Below, piece by piece: positions 19,616-29,611 of a stretch of DNA of 64,000 nt; positions within the stretch are counted from its first letter, which is position 1, and each line of letters starts with the position of its first letter. Origin of the DNA: Chitinophaga sp. CF418. Lineage in GTDB: Bacteria > Bacteroidota > Bacteroidia > Chitinophagales > Chitinophagaceae. The notes beneath the pieces were generated by a model. It did not search any database, was not told the origin of the DNA, and saw nothing but the letters and a program-made list of their open reading frames with translations. The translations under genes and the position numbers were made by a program. The stretch is taken from NCBI RefSeq assembly GCF_900142925.1, contig NZ_FRCN01000016.1, forward strand, positions 208,630-272,629, written 5' to 3'.

Positions 19616-21709
19616 TTAATAACTTGTTTTAACTTTTTTGAGCGGGCCGCTCAAACCGTTTTTGTTCACGGCGCGTACGCCGTACTCATAAACAGTATTG
19701 ATCTTCAGCGATTCGTCTACAATCTTTTTCACGTTTGCCGGAACTACTTTCCAGAGACTCAGCGGTTGACCGCCTGCTCCTTTATACAACTGGTATTCGT
19801 TTACACCAGTGTTGCTATCCTTCCAGGATAGTTCAATGTAGCGCCCCTCCTGGTTCACATACGCATTCAATGTTTTCACGCTGATGGCATTCGGGTCTGA
19901 AGGTATTGTTACGGTAATAGGCTGGGTAGGCGGCGACTCAAGGCCACTGCTATCCTTCGCCATCAGGATATAAGTATAGGTTTGTCCACCTTCAATCAGC
20001 TGATCCGCATAATACTGCGTGTGGTCACTGAATGTCTGAAGCAATAACCACTTATGGCTGGAATCTGCGCGGTTCTTCCGGTATAGCAGGTGCGCGGCAA
20101 CATCTTCATCTCCACTGTTCACCCAGGATAATTGTACCTGGCCATCTACTACCTTATAAGCACTGAACACCGGCGAAGTAGGTGGTATCACATCCGGTTT
20201 CTTCAGCTCCAGGATGGCGGAATAATCGGATTGATTATAACGTTTATCCAATGCTGCTACCGCATAGTATACTTTTCTGTTCAGGAATTTTATAGGAACA
20301 GTGTCTTTGTAAACAGTCTTCATATAGATAGCGTCTACCAGGGGAGACAATTCTTCATTCAGTCTGCCGGCGCGGAACACTTTGTACCCCAACATATCCT
20401 TTTCCATATTGGCTTTCCAGGTGAGGGTTACCACACCATTACTGTCAACAGTGCCTGCCAGTCCTACAGGTGGTGCAGGTGGAGTAGAATCTACCGGTTG
20501 CACCAGCACAGGAAATGAGGTCGTCGATTCGCCTTCTTTGGCAACAGCCGTAATGGTGAAATAGTTGGAAGGTAATAGTTGGTCGTATTGCAGGCTGCGC
20601 TGATCAGGAGCAATATTGGCAAGTACGGTCTTGTAAGGTCCGCCCTCACTTGCTGCCTGGTTCAATGCAAAACCTTTAATCATGGCGTTGCCTGCTGCTT
20701 CAAAATCCCAGGTAAGCGTCATTTTTCCCTGCGCCGAGATCTTGTTGCTGCGGATGTTGGGCACATATATCAATACGTGCCTGCCTTTGCCGGTAGTTAC
20801 TGCAGAAGGTGGGCCCTTTTCACCGAATGCGGAAATACCTCTTACCCTGAACTGGTATACCGTATTGTTGTCCTCCAGCGAGTCAAGAAAATACATGCGG
20901 GAAGAAGGCCTGTTCTCTTTTTCATTCAGGTTGGTCACCGGCAGCGAACGGGCCGGCTCAAAGGTCTTACCGCCATCTTTAGAGCGTTCTACTATCCACG
21001 AAGTATAGTAGTGTTTCAACACGCTGTAATCCCAGCTAAGCGCTACCTGTTTATCGCCAAACACAGCCCCTACATCTCCGGGTACCGGCAGCGGTGCATA
21101 GTCCTGTATGCCAATGAATACACCTCCGGAATCGACAACCAGGCGCTCTTTTGGCGCCAGCGAATTAACCCGGTACAGGTATTTCTCATTGGGACGGGCG
21201 TCTTTGTCTTCCCAGCCCCACCCTGCCATCACAGCGGCTTCAAAGCTATTGTCTGCAGCATACAGGGAGAGGGAAAAACGCTGCTCCTGTTCGGCAGATT
21301 GTGCCATGATACTTGCAATACCCTTATTACCGGCACTACCTACTTCAAAGTCCTTACCATACAATGCCTGTGCAATGATGGCGGCATATTGGTCCTGCTG
21401 TACTATTTTTTCCCATTCATCTAATGGTTTAGGTCGCAGTGCTTGCGTATTCAATACTTTAACCTCCGGCGACGACAACAACTTCCCATCGCGGGTAACG
21501 GTATAACGGGTAAGTTGAAAACCATATTGATTGCCGAGCTTCCAGGCGCGGGATGTGGTCATGCCCCATCGCAGCAATATGCTGTGCTGGCGGGCCCTGG
21601 CGGTAACCGCTATCCTGGCGCTGTCTTTATGCTGAGCGTGTAGCGGCAATGCAGCGGTAAAGCATAAAAGTATAAGCAGTATAGAAGATAGCCTGCGCAT
21701 TGTATACAT
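19616..21709 (-). CDS. Secreted Fn3-repeat protein
   Basis: 697 residues with a signal peptide (LILLCFTAALPLHAQ). The sequence is built from about four to five fibronectin type III domains, visible as repeated patterns such as V-x-L-x-W-...-GYKVFRA, VQLSWVNSGDEDVAAHLLYR and IELSWKD...NEYQLYKG, ending YEYGVRAVNKNGLSGPLKK. The ATG overlaps the stop of the 1556-aa gene by one base (TAATG), which implies coupled translation. Fn3 arrays in bacterial surface proteins usually act as spacers or binding modules. It is the second gene of the operon; its 3' end was copied in a tandem duplication downstream. Confidence 0.75.
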   Translation of the reverse strand: MYTMRRLSSILLILLCFTAALPLHAQHKDSARIAVTARARQHSILLRWGMTTSRAWKLGNQYGFQLTRYTVTRDGKLLSSPEVKVLNTQALRPKPLDEWEKIVQQDQYAAIIAQALYGKDFEVGSAGNKGIASIMAQSAEQEQRFSLSLYAADNSFEAAVMAGWGWEDKDARPNEKYLYRVNSLAPKERLVVDSGGVFIGIQDYAPLPVPGDVGAVFGDKQVALSWDYSVLKHYYTSWIVERSKDGGKTFEPARSLPVTNLNEKENRPSSRMYFLDSLEDNNTVYQFRVRGISAFGEKGPPSAVTTGKGRHVLIYVPNIRSNKISAQGKMTLTWDFEAAGNAMIKGFALNQAASEGGPYKTVLANIAPDQRSLQYDQLLPSNYFTITAVAKEGESTTSFPVLVQPVDSTPPAPPVGLAGTVDSNGVVTLTWKANMEKDMLGYKVFRAGRLNEELSPLVDAIYMKTVYKDTVPIKFLNRKVYYAVAALDKRYNQSDYSAILELKKPDVIPPTSPVFSAYKVVDGQVQLSWVNSGDEDVAAHLLYRKNRADSSHKWLLLQTFSDHTQYYADQLIEGGQTYTYILMAKDSSGLESPPTQPITVTIPSDPNAISVKTLNAYVNQEGRYIELSWKDSNTGVNEYQLYKGAGGQPLSLWKVVPANVKKIVDESLKINTVYEYGVRAVNKNGLSGPLKKVKTSY

Positions 21710-24700
21710 TAGAAGCCGGTGGTTTTAAATGGATTATGATAATTGAATATCGCGCTGCTGGTTTTAGTCCCGTCAGGCAGCACATATTGGTATTTTACTT
21801 TGTAAGCGCCATACCGTATGAAAGGGAAATGTCCGTTTATCAGGTATGCGTATTTCGACGCTTCCTCTGTACCCATAAACCTGTTCACTACTTTGTATTG
21901 CAGCTCGTTGAAGTCCAGGCTGTATACCTGTGGAAGATCGTACAGATATGGCAGCCTTGTCTTTATCCAGCTGGTCACCTTGCCGGTAGATGCTTCTGCC
22001 AGGTAAGTAGGCATCAGGATAAACGCCTTGCTTGGCGTCACGCCAAATTCATCCGTATTACGTTTATTAATGAATATCTCGTTATTGATAGGGTAGTTGG
22101 CATACAACAGCGGGTTAATGTCGTTGGTAAAATACGCATCATCCATTACCGCTTCCACATTCACCATCGGTTTATAACCGGTGTAATTGTTACCAGTCAT
22201 TTCCACTACTTCAAAGCCTTCATAGTCGCCTACATCGGCCAGCAGGCGTACTACATCTGTCGAAACTGTTTCACCAATGCCGTCTTTCAAACGCAGCGAC
22301 TGCATCTTCTCTCCAAACGTGTTGAATTTGCTGGTACGGAATCCATAATGCAGCAATGACTTAGCCACATCGCCCCTGGAAACTGTCTGTGCCTGGTTGT
22401 TGGCAACAGCATAGCTACCGTCCTCGCCCGCATCCTGTTGTTGCTGGTAAGCCACTACTTCATCGGTGCTTTGTGCGCCCGGAGGGATAGCAATTACGTC
22501 AAACTGATAGGCTGTGTTTGCCTTCAGTGCCGTTGGTGTAAAATGAATCGTCTGTGAAGGGACGTCATAGCTCATGTCCACCTTAGTGGTCTGACCTGTG
22601 GCATCTTTGAAATTGATCGCATACTGCCATCTGGCGTCGAACAGATAACCCTGTCCCGTACTCAGGTTAATGACACCTTTATCAGATTCATCTTTGTAAT
22701 AGTATTGCTGGTTTACTACCGGGTACGCATAAGCGATGTTCTGCATCGGGATATAGTCCGGCGCAGTACCGGTAGTGAAGGTCACCGTTTCAATCTCTTC
22801 GCCCGGTTTGCCATCTACATAAGCTGTTTGCCAGGTTACGCCCACCCGCTCTTCAAATGCCACCTTCACCGTAGCCGTCAGCTGTTTTTGAGAAGGCAGT
22901 ACCTCCTTGGAGTAGAAGGAAACACCATCATTGTTGGCATTCCATTCCAGGCGACCAGGTATCGGCTGACCATTATCCATAACGGTAAAGGATGCCAGTC
23001 TCGCGCGGTAGGTCTTTGTCCCCTGGTCGTCATCTACATCGAACTGCTGACCCATACGCATATTAAAGGCGGCTTGCGGTGCAGTGAATACATCCACTGC
23101 GTCGGCATTCGCTGCCGGTTTTACGTCTGATATGATCTTCACATCTACCGGGCTGTTACCATTCATTACGATCTCACACTCATCACCGATAACAACCTTC
23201 ATGCGCATATTACCCTTTACAAGGCCGTTTAACACGCTGAATTTAACGGCCATATATCCCCTTACCCAGGTAGGATTGGGCAGTTTAGCCTGCATCAGCA
23301 TAGCGGCTGCGCCGGATATGAGTGGTATGCGGGCCTTTATGATTCTCAGGTTTACTTTCACACCTAACTCACCCTGCAGATATACATATGCCTGGCCGTT
23401 AGCGTACCAGCCATCTATACCGATTTTCTCTGTACTACCAACGCAATGCGCATCTCCATAATCTTTCAGCATGATGTCAAAACCTAAGCCTGCCTTAAAG
23501 TTGGCATATAGTATCAGGAAAGTGATATCGCCGGTTTCCACGCTAAGGTTGGCGCCAAATGCAAATCCCCGGCCATCACCCAGCGCATTGGCGTCGCGCA
23601 TATAATCCAGCTCCTCCATATCTACGCCCAGGATATCCGCAACTTCCTGCGGTGGTGGTGGAGAGCCGGGTATCTTATCACCCACCATCAGGTAGGCACC
23701 TGATTTAATAGAGAGACCTCCTATAGAGAACTTGGTACCTAAACGATTGGTAGGCGTTCCCATATGCAGGTACCACTCGCTGGGTGAAATATGGATCACT
23801 GCCCAGCCCGCGCGGTTGCCGCTGGAGTTACCCGTCAGCATGCCGTTGGCTACGTTCATGTACATATCAAAGTTGCCGTGCAACGTAGAAGTCGTGAAGT
23901 CATATTGAATACCTACATAGGCGGTTATGCCCACTTCGGCAGATAGATTCTGATCGCCCGCCAGAAGGGAGGCAGCACTTGAAGGATCGGATACTTTCAA
24001 TTCCTCCAGTTTCTGGCCTGTGGACCCCAGTTTGGCGATCGCCTTCTGTTCCTGTTCCTGTATTTTGGCAAATTGTCTGCTTAATTTCCCTGTGATATTG
24101 CCCATCGGCACTGTGGCCAGTATTTTAGCATAGCCATACAGGCCCATGAAGTTGATACCGCCGCTACGGTTAAACGCCACTTCAAAAGATACCTCCCCAT
24201 GCACTACCTCGTCTTTCACCATATCAAACAACACAGCCGCTTTAATGCCCAGTCCTGCGGTGGAATCCGGCACGTACTTTACGCCGGTTGGGGAAGCAAT
24301 GGTATCAATACCTTCTTTTTTCATCCGGTAATAGGCGCCGCCGCCGAAACCTGAGATTTTCAGGGGCGGTGCTATTGCGATGCCCGGCTTAAATTCAGCC
24401 TTGCCATCCACATACCAGTAGCGGAAATTCTTAGCGCCAAACATAGCACGGGTTCTTACCTTTATTTTTCCCTTCATGAAGCTCGCGTTTACCTCGCCAC
24501 TCAGTGCATCTCCATATACAGCGTCATCATCATATACTTTCAGCAGGCCGGATATCGACATAGCTTCGCTCAGATCAGCATGGAGCGAAATCGAGTCCAG
24601 CTTTATCTTCTGAAATTTCCAGGTCTGTATTCCTTTGCTGTTATCAAACTTTCCAACCAGCGCGAGCCGCGTATCACCACCAAATTTCCCTTCCATCAGG

Positions 24701-26379
24701 TTAAAGCGTACGTCAATATTGAGGTTGGCGGTAGTACTATCCTTGGTTTCCAGGGCGATTTCCTTAATAGCCACCGGGAAATTGGAAATTGTATTCTCAT
24801 CCCTGTATCCAAAATACTCGGCGGTGAGATAAGGTGCTTTGGTCTGCAGGTGCAATCCCTGGAACATGATACCTTTAAATTTGGCTACAGGATTACCGTT
24901 GTCGTCTACTTTCAGAGACGATGCCACGATCAGGTAGCCATTTAGCATGGCTTCCGGCTCAAAGCGACCATCAGCCAGTTTTAACTGTACCCAGGAGTTC
25001 GGGTTTATCTGGGCTTTTGCCCGCCACACCATAAAATCCAGTGTGTCAAGATTGCTCAGCTTCAGTATATATTCATTATCAGCGGTAATAACGGCAGAAT
25101 AGCCCAGCGGTGCATTGCACATGGGAATGCCCAGCATACCGTTGAATGCTGCCCCTGTGAGATGGTTGGCCTCCAGATCTATGTCGAAATGATCTACTGA
25201 AAAACGCCAACCGGCTGCACTGCCAGCCGATAATACATTATTGCCAAAGAAGTTGCCGGTGATGCCGTTATTGTCGATGATCAGGTTTTTGCCGCCAAAC
25301 GAAACACGTTTGTCAGGTCGGTCAGCCCGTGCAAATTGTTTAGGCAAGGTTACTTCCAGGTCCGACACATAAACTCCCCGCCATAAGTTCGGGTCATCCT
25401 GAGGCAGGTAACGCTCCTGGTATTTTGCAGGGTATACCACATCAGGAGAGTTACGCAGGTCACTGCCATCATATACAGCTTTGCCTATACGGAACCCTAC
25501 GCCTTTAAGGGGTGTTATCTCAAATGCAGGCAAGTCTACGCTTACGAGTATATCATTCCAGTCGCGCACTACCGTATTGAATGAAGCTTTTACCTGCGAG
25601 CTGTCTGTAGTTCTTTCTCCGTCTGGTTTCAAAGGCACCAGCATGCTCCGCGGAAACATCAGGTCTGCGCTAAGCCCCAATTCCTTAAAGCCATTACAAT
25701 CTATGGTTACATAAGTAAGGTCAAGACCCTGGCCGGTCTGCATATCCATGCCGCCCTTCAATACCAGCGCTGCTGTACCGCCGCCCAGCCGTATAGGTAC
25801 ATCACCCAGCAATACCAGTTTAGCATCGCCCAATATGCCACCTTTGTACGATAGTTTAAGGCCTTTCAGGCCAAAAAAGATCTCACGTGGCTCCTGTGGT
25901 ATCTGCACTTTGGCATATACGGTGAGCTCCGCATAAGTGGAATAAAAAATGGCATTGCTTACCGCGATGGTCACGGTAGTATTGCCAACGGTCTTAAAAA
26001 GCCCTATAGGCAGCTCATTTAAGTCGTCTGGTGAGAGGGAGGCAGTATAGCGGTTATTCTTGTCTATTTTCTCAAATTCTGCCCTGGCTATGTCACGATA
26101 TACGTGAGCATTGCTGTCTACGTCAAACATACGCTGCAGGTTGGCATCGGTGAACAAGCCGGTTTCAGGCGCTATCAGCGCTTCAGCTACCAGCTGCTTA
26201 TCTATATCCGGAAAGTTGCGGGTTTCCATCATACTGGTTGCCATGATAGTAGCGGCCGGTAAGGGGGGCTTCACGTAATCACTGTCTTCCGCATGCACGG
26301 TAACAGCTTGGCTAACAATTAACAGCGCTAACAGGCTAATGTAACGGCAATAGAAATTTTGTAGGTAAGGTTTTACCAT
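21709..26379 (-). CDS. 1556-aa giant secreted beta-rich protein, first gene of the surface operon
   Basis: A Lys-containing start followed by a hydrophobic stretch (YISLLALLIVSQAVTVHAE) is a Sec signal. The remaining ~1520 residues are dominated by repeating amphipathic beta strands rich in Gly, Asp and aromatic residues, with sections resembling long beta-helix or AsmA/translocation-type proteins (for example FGLKGLKLSYKGGILGDAKL). A short charged helical piece lies near residues 765-795 and a beta-sandwich part near 1080-1250. No catalytic motif was recognised. It begins the operon and probably forms the largest structural piece. Proteins of this length and texture accompany TANFOR proteins in other Bacteroidota as far as I recall; that is knowledge from memory, not a search. 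Confidence 0.65.
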   Translation of the reverse strand: MVKPYLQNFYCRYISLLALLIVSQAVTVHAEDSDYVKPPLPAATIMATSMMETRNFPDIDKQLVAEALIAPETGLFTDANLQRMFDVDSNAHVYRDIARAEFEKIDKNNRYTASLSPDDLNELPIGLFKTVGNTTVTIAVSNAIFYSTYAELTVYAKVQIPQEPREIFFGLKGLKLSYKGGILGDAKLVLLGDVPIRLGGGTAALVLKGGMDMQTGQGLDLTYVTIDCNGFKELGLSADLMFPRSMLVPLKPDGERTTDSSQVKASFNTVVRDWNDILVSVDLPAFEITPLKGVGFRIGKAVYDGSDLRNSPDVVYPAKYQERYLPQDDPNLWRGVYVSDLEVTLPKQFARADRPDKRVSFGGKNLIIDNNGITGNFFGNNVLSAGSAAGWRFSVDHFDIDLEANHLTGAAFNGMLGIPMCNAPLGYSAVITADNEYILKLSNLDTLDFMVWRAKAQINPNSWVQLKLADGRFEPEAMLNGYLIVASSLKVDDNGNPVAKFKGIMFQGLHLQTKAPYLTAEYFGYRDENTISNFPVAIKEIALETKDSTTANLNIDVRFNLMEGKFGGDTRLALVGKFDNSKGIQTWKFQKIKLDSISLHADLSEAMSISGLLKVYDDDAVYGDALSGEVNASFMKGKIKVRTRAMFGAKNFRYWYVDGKAEFKPGIAIAPPLKISGFGGGAYYRMKKEGIDTIASPTGVKYVPDSTAGLGIKAAVLFDMVKDEVVHGEVSFEVAFNRSGGINFMGLYGYAKILATVPMGNITGKLSRQFAKIQEQEQKAIAKLGSTGQKLEELKVSDPSSAASLLAGDQNLSAEVGITAYVGIQYDFTTSTLHGNFDMYMNVANGMLTGNSSGNRAGWAVIHISPSEWYLHMGTPTNRLGTKFSIGGLSIKSGAYLMVGDKIPGSPPPPQEVADILGVDMEELDYMRDANALGDGRGFAFGANLSVETGDITFLILYANFKAGLGFDIMLKDYGDAHCVGSTEKIGIDGWYANGQAYVYLQGELGVKVNLRIIKARIPLISGAAAMLMQAKLPNPTWVRGYMAVKFSVLNGLVKGNMRMKVVIGDECEIVMNGNSPVDVKIISDVKPAANADAVDVFTAPQAAFNMRMGQQFDVDDDQGTKTYRARLASFTVMDNGQPIPGRLEWNANNDGVSFYSKEVLPSQKQLTATVKVAFEERVGVTWQTAYVDGKPGEEIETVTFTTGTAPDYIPMQNIAYAYPVVNQQYYYKDESDKGVINLSTGQGYLFDARWQYAINFKDATGQTTKVDMSYDVPSQTIHFTPTALKANTAYQFDVIAIPPGAQSTDEVVAYQQQQDAGEDGSYAVANNQAQTVSRGDVAKSLLHYGFRTSKFNTFGEKMQSLRLKDGIGETVSTDVVRLLADVGDYEGFEVVEMTGNNYTGYKPMVNVEAVMDDAYFTNDINPLLYANYPINNEIFINKRNTDEFGVTPSKAFILMPTYLAEASTGKVTSWIKTRLPYLYDLPQVYSLDFNELQYKVVNRFMGTEEASKYAYLINGHFPFIRYGAYKVKYQYVLPDGTKTSSAIFNYHNPFKTTGF

Positions 26380-26920
26380 AAGACCAATAGTATAGGTATA
26401 GAGTTGTCGGTTATAGCTCAGTTAACAACGATCAAATGCTACAGAAAACAACAGGTTATTTCGTGTGTTTACAAACTTTCCCGAATGTAAAATCAGGTTG
26501 TAATATCAGTATTTTTTTAATATTGTTAAAAAAAATTATCTGTCTCTCTGCTGGTTTACATGGGTATCCTTACTCTGTTTGAATTGCTGAGCCTATAGCC
26601 TCCACCGAATCTCAGACGAAGCGAATCCCGACCGGATTAAATACGGAAGAAATTCTACATCCCCGGGTTTCCAATAAAGTGCTGATCTATTGAGTAATAC
26701 TGGTTGTTTATCCCGATAGGGAGAGGTCAAAAAGTTATGACTCAGTATGCAAAGATCAAAAAAACAGGAATTGTACGAAATTGTACTCTATAAAATCCCA
26801 CTTCATACCCCCTGTATCTAAAGCACGGTGGGTATTTTTACAGGTCCAGCTTCAGGTCTCTTTGTAAACCTGAAGCGTTGCTGATAATTTATTCATTCCA
26901 CTAAACGAGTTTTATTCAAA
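26380..26920. other. Divergent intergenic region, promoters expected, no gene seen
   Basis: The region is A/T-rich near 26500-26540 (a run of T and A tracts) and separates the divergent surface operon and the GH43 gene. It must carry both promoters, but no exact TAnnTTTG element at a sensible distance was found. No ORF, hairpin or repeat stands out. Confidence 0.4.
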
Positions 26921-29389
26921 ATGCGATTACTGCTGCTCATTAGCTTCCTTGTTACTACCATTATCCGCGTCAATGCGCAGGAATATCCGAAGGTCATTTT
27001 ACCTGGCGATTATCCAGACCCTTCCATCCTCCGGGATGGAGAGGACTATTATATGACCCATTCACCATTTTATTATGCGCCCGGATTTTTGATCTGGCAC
27101 TCAAAAGACCTGATGAATTGGGAACCTGTTGGCCGGGCCATTACAGCATACAAGGGTTCTGCGATGGCGCCTGATCTCGTAAAGTATAAGAACAAATATT
27201 ATATCTATTATCCCGCTGCGGGAACGATTTGGGTTATCTGGGCGGATGTAATAACCGGCCCCTGGAGCAAACCGGTCGATTTAAAGGTTTCGGGAATTGA
27301 TCCCGGACATGTTGCCGATGCCCAGGGGGACCGTTATTTGTATGTCGATAAAGGAGAAGTAATACAGCTCACAGCTGATGGCCTTGCAACAGTGGGCGAA
27401 AAGAAAAAGGTGTACGATGGGTGGGTGTATCCGAAAAACTGGGTTACTGAATGTATGTGCCTGGAGTCTCCAAAACTCAGCTACCATGACGGCTATTATT
27501 ATTTAACCTCTGCGGAAGGAGGTACTGCCGGACCTGCAACCAGTCACATGGCTGTTGCTGCCCGTTCAAAAAATGTATTGGGTCCCTGGGAGAACTCCCC
27601 GTATAACCCGATCATACATACCTATAGTGGGGATGACAATTGGTGGTCCAAAGGACATGGTACTTTAATTGACGATGTAAACGGCAACTGGTGGATGGTG
27701 TATCATGCTTATGCAAATGGGTACCATACCCTGGGCAGACAAACATTGATTGAACCGATCGAATGGACCAGTGATGGCTGGTATCGTGCAAAAGCAGGTA
27801 ACCCTCCCATAAAAACCACTCAATCCATCAAACCCGGGCTGTCGCTTTCAGACGACTTCCAAGGAGATAGTCTGGGCCTGCAATGGACTTTCTGGAAAGA
27901 ATTTGCGCCCCAATCGCTCAGGTTCCGGTTACAAAGCCTTTTTGTAGAAGCGAAGGGAAGTTATCCCGGTAATGGTCGCTTATTACTCACTACTGCTACC
28001 GATAAAAATTATGAAACGCAGGTTGCACTAGCAACAGATAAAGGGAATATAGCCGGTCTGATGTTGTACTACAATGAAAATGCCTATGCAGGGCTGATAT
28101 CGGATGGCAACTGGCTGACAGTATATAGAAATGCGAAGGACTCTTTTAAAATAGCCAATCAGCTGGGCAAGCAGTTCATTGCAAAAATTCAGAACCATGG
28201 CAACTCCGTCGATGTATTGGTAAGTAAAGATGGAAAGACCTGGAACAGGATATTGGAAAATGTTGATGTCTCCGGGCTGAATCACAACAACTACCATGGT
28301 TTTTATGCCCTGCGTATCGGATTATTGTCTGCCGGTAAAGGGCAGGCAAAGTTCAATGATTTCCTTTATAAAAAAGGAGCTCCCCGGGAAGAAGATATGA
28401 GCGCCTATCTGATGGTTTTTCATAAGGATGAAACCCATGGTTTGTACATGGCGCTAAGCCCGGATGGTTATCGTTTTACAGCATTGAACAATGGCAAGCC
28501 GGTAATAGCAGGAGATACCATTGCTATGCAAAAAGGCATCCGCGATCCCCATATTTTCCGTGGCCCGGATGGCGGCTTTTACCTCGCTATGACCGACCTG
28601 CATGTTTTTGCAAAAAGAGATGGCTTGCGGGAAACGGAATGGGAGCGTGACGGTCAGCAATATGGCTGGGGTAATAACCGAGGTTTGGTACTGATGAAAT
28701 CCTGGGACCTTATAAACTGGAAACGTACTAATATACGATTTGACACACTCTCGGCAGCATTGAGCGAAATCGGTTGTGCATGGGCGCCGGAAACCATTTA
28801 TGACGAGCAAAAAGGAAAGCTGATGGTTTACTTCACCATGCGATTCAAAAATGAAGCTAACAGATTATATTATGTGTATGTAAACGACGCCTTTGATAAA
28901 ATTGAGACATTGCCGCAACCATTGTTCCAATATCCTGATCCCAGGGTATCAGCAATTGACGCCGATATAACAAAGGTCGGCGATAAATATCATATGTTTT
29001 ATGTTGCTCATGATGGCCAGTCCGGCATCAGACAGGCTGTTTCGGATAAAATCAATCGTGAATACGAATTCGATACCCGCTGGTACGATCCCGAACCAGT
29101 AGCCTGTGAGGCCCCGCATGTATTTAAGCGTATTGGCGAAAATAAATGGGTGCTGATGTACGATATATATGGAAGGGTACCTCACAACTTCGGTTTCAGC
29201 GAAACAAGTGATTTTGTCCACTTCACTGATCTCGGGCATTTTAATGAAGGGGTAATGAAGACAAGCAATTTCACCTCACCTAAACATGGCGCCATCATCC
29301 ATCTCACAAAAGAAGAAGCAACGAGACTGGCGGAAAATTGGGGATTATCCTATGATTCGCTTAAAGTACCCGATAAGAACAATCGGTGA
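26921..29389 (+). CDS. Double-module GH43 glycosidase
   Basis: 822 residues with a signal peptide (residues 1-20, ending RVNAQ). Module 1 (about 22-310) is a five-bladed GH43 propeller with the expected acids: base D33 (YPDPS), pKa modulator D127 (GIDPGH) and acid E182 (LESPKL). Residues ~315-495 are a concanavalin-like sandwich of the GH43 xylosidase C-terminal kind (SDDFQGD...WTFWKEF). A second GH43-like propeller (about 500-815) has its own putative base (GIRDPHIF) and acid (WAPETIYD). The family hydrolyses xylosides and arabinosides of plant hemicellulose, so the protein probably releases xylose and arabinose in the periplasm or outside. No SusC/SusD pair lies beside it. Confidence 0.85.
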   Translation: MRLLLLISFLVTTIIRVNAQEYPKVILPGDYPDPSILRDGEDYYMTHSPFYYAPGFLIWHSKDLMNWEPVGRAITAYKGSAMAPDLVKYKNKYYIYYPAAGTIWVIWADVITGPWSKPVDLKVSGIDPGHVADAQGDRYLYVDKGEVIQLTADGLATVGEKKKVYDGWVYPKNWVTECMCLESPKLSYHDGYYYLTSAEGGTAGPATSHMAVAARSKNVLGPWENSPYNPIIHTYSGDDNWWSKGHGTLIDDVNGNWWMVYHAYANGYHTLGRQTLIEPIEWTSDGWYRAKAGNPPIKTTQSIKPGLSLSDDFQGDSLGLQWTFWKEFAPQSLRFRLQSLFVEAKGSYPGNGRLLLTTATDKNYETQVALATDKGNIAGLMLYYNENAYAGLISDGNWLTVYRNAKDSFKIANQLGKQFIAKIQNHGNSVDVLVSKDGKTWNRILENVDVSGLNHNNYHGFYALRIGLLSAGKGQAKFNDFLYKKGAPREEDMSAYLMVFHKDETHGLYMALSPDGYRFTALNNGKPVIAGDTIAMQKGIRDPHIFRGPDGGFYLAMTDLHVFAKRDGLRETEWERDGQQYGWGNNRGLVLMKSWDLINWKRTNIRFDTLSAALSEIGCAWAPETIYDEQKGKLMVYFTMRFKNEANRLYYVYVNDAFDKIETLPQPLFQYPDPRVSAIDADITKVGDKYHMFYVAHDGQSGIRQAVSDKINREYEFDTRWYDPEPVACEAPHVFKRIGENKWVLMYDIYGRVPHNFGFSETSDFVHFTDLGHFNEGVMKTSNFTSPKHGAIIHLTKEEATRLAENWGLSYDSLKVPDKNNR

Positions 29390-29480
29390 TACAGGCCGCC
29401 GGGAAAGATGAAAGGCATGTTATGATGCCCAAAGTCAACCCGGCCTGGCGGAAGTAGGGACCTTTATCCGCTGAATAAAC

Positions 29481-29503
29481 AAAACGCCGGAGATACTATC
29501 TCC
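29481..29503. repeat. Imperfect copy of the following terminator stem
   Basis: AAAACGCCGGAGATACTATC plus TCC resembles the left arm and loop of the hairpin at 29554-29588 (AAAACGCCGGAGACATCATC). Only the first arm and a short GGAGATA/TATCTCC stem are kept, so it looks like a decayed tandem copy of the terminator. Confidence 0.5.
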
Positions 29504-29553
29504 TGACTTGATCCTCGCGCCAATAAGCGGGGGAGCCGCAGATATCTCTAAAT

Positions 29554-29588
29554 GCAAAACGCCGGAGACATCATCTCCGGCGTTTTGC
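29554..29588. terminator. Perfect 15-bp hairpin terminator between convergent genes
   Basis: GCAAAACGCCGGAGA and TCTCCGGCGTTTTGC pair perfectly around CATCA. The A/T ends give a T tract in both directions, so it terminates the GH43 gene and the minus-strand lipoprotein gene. Confidence 0.8.
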
Positions 29589-29611
29589 CAATATGCCCGG
29601 AGGCGTATAAT

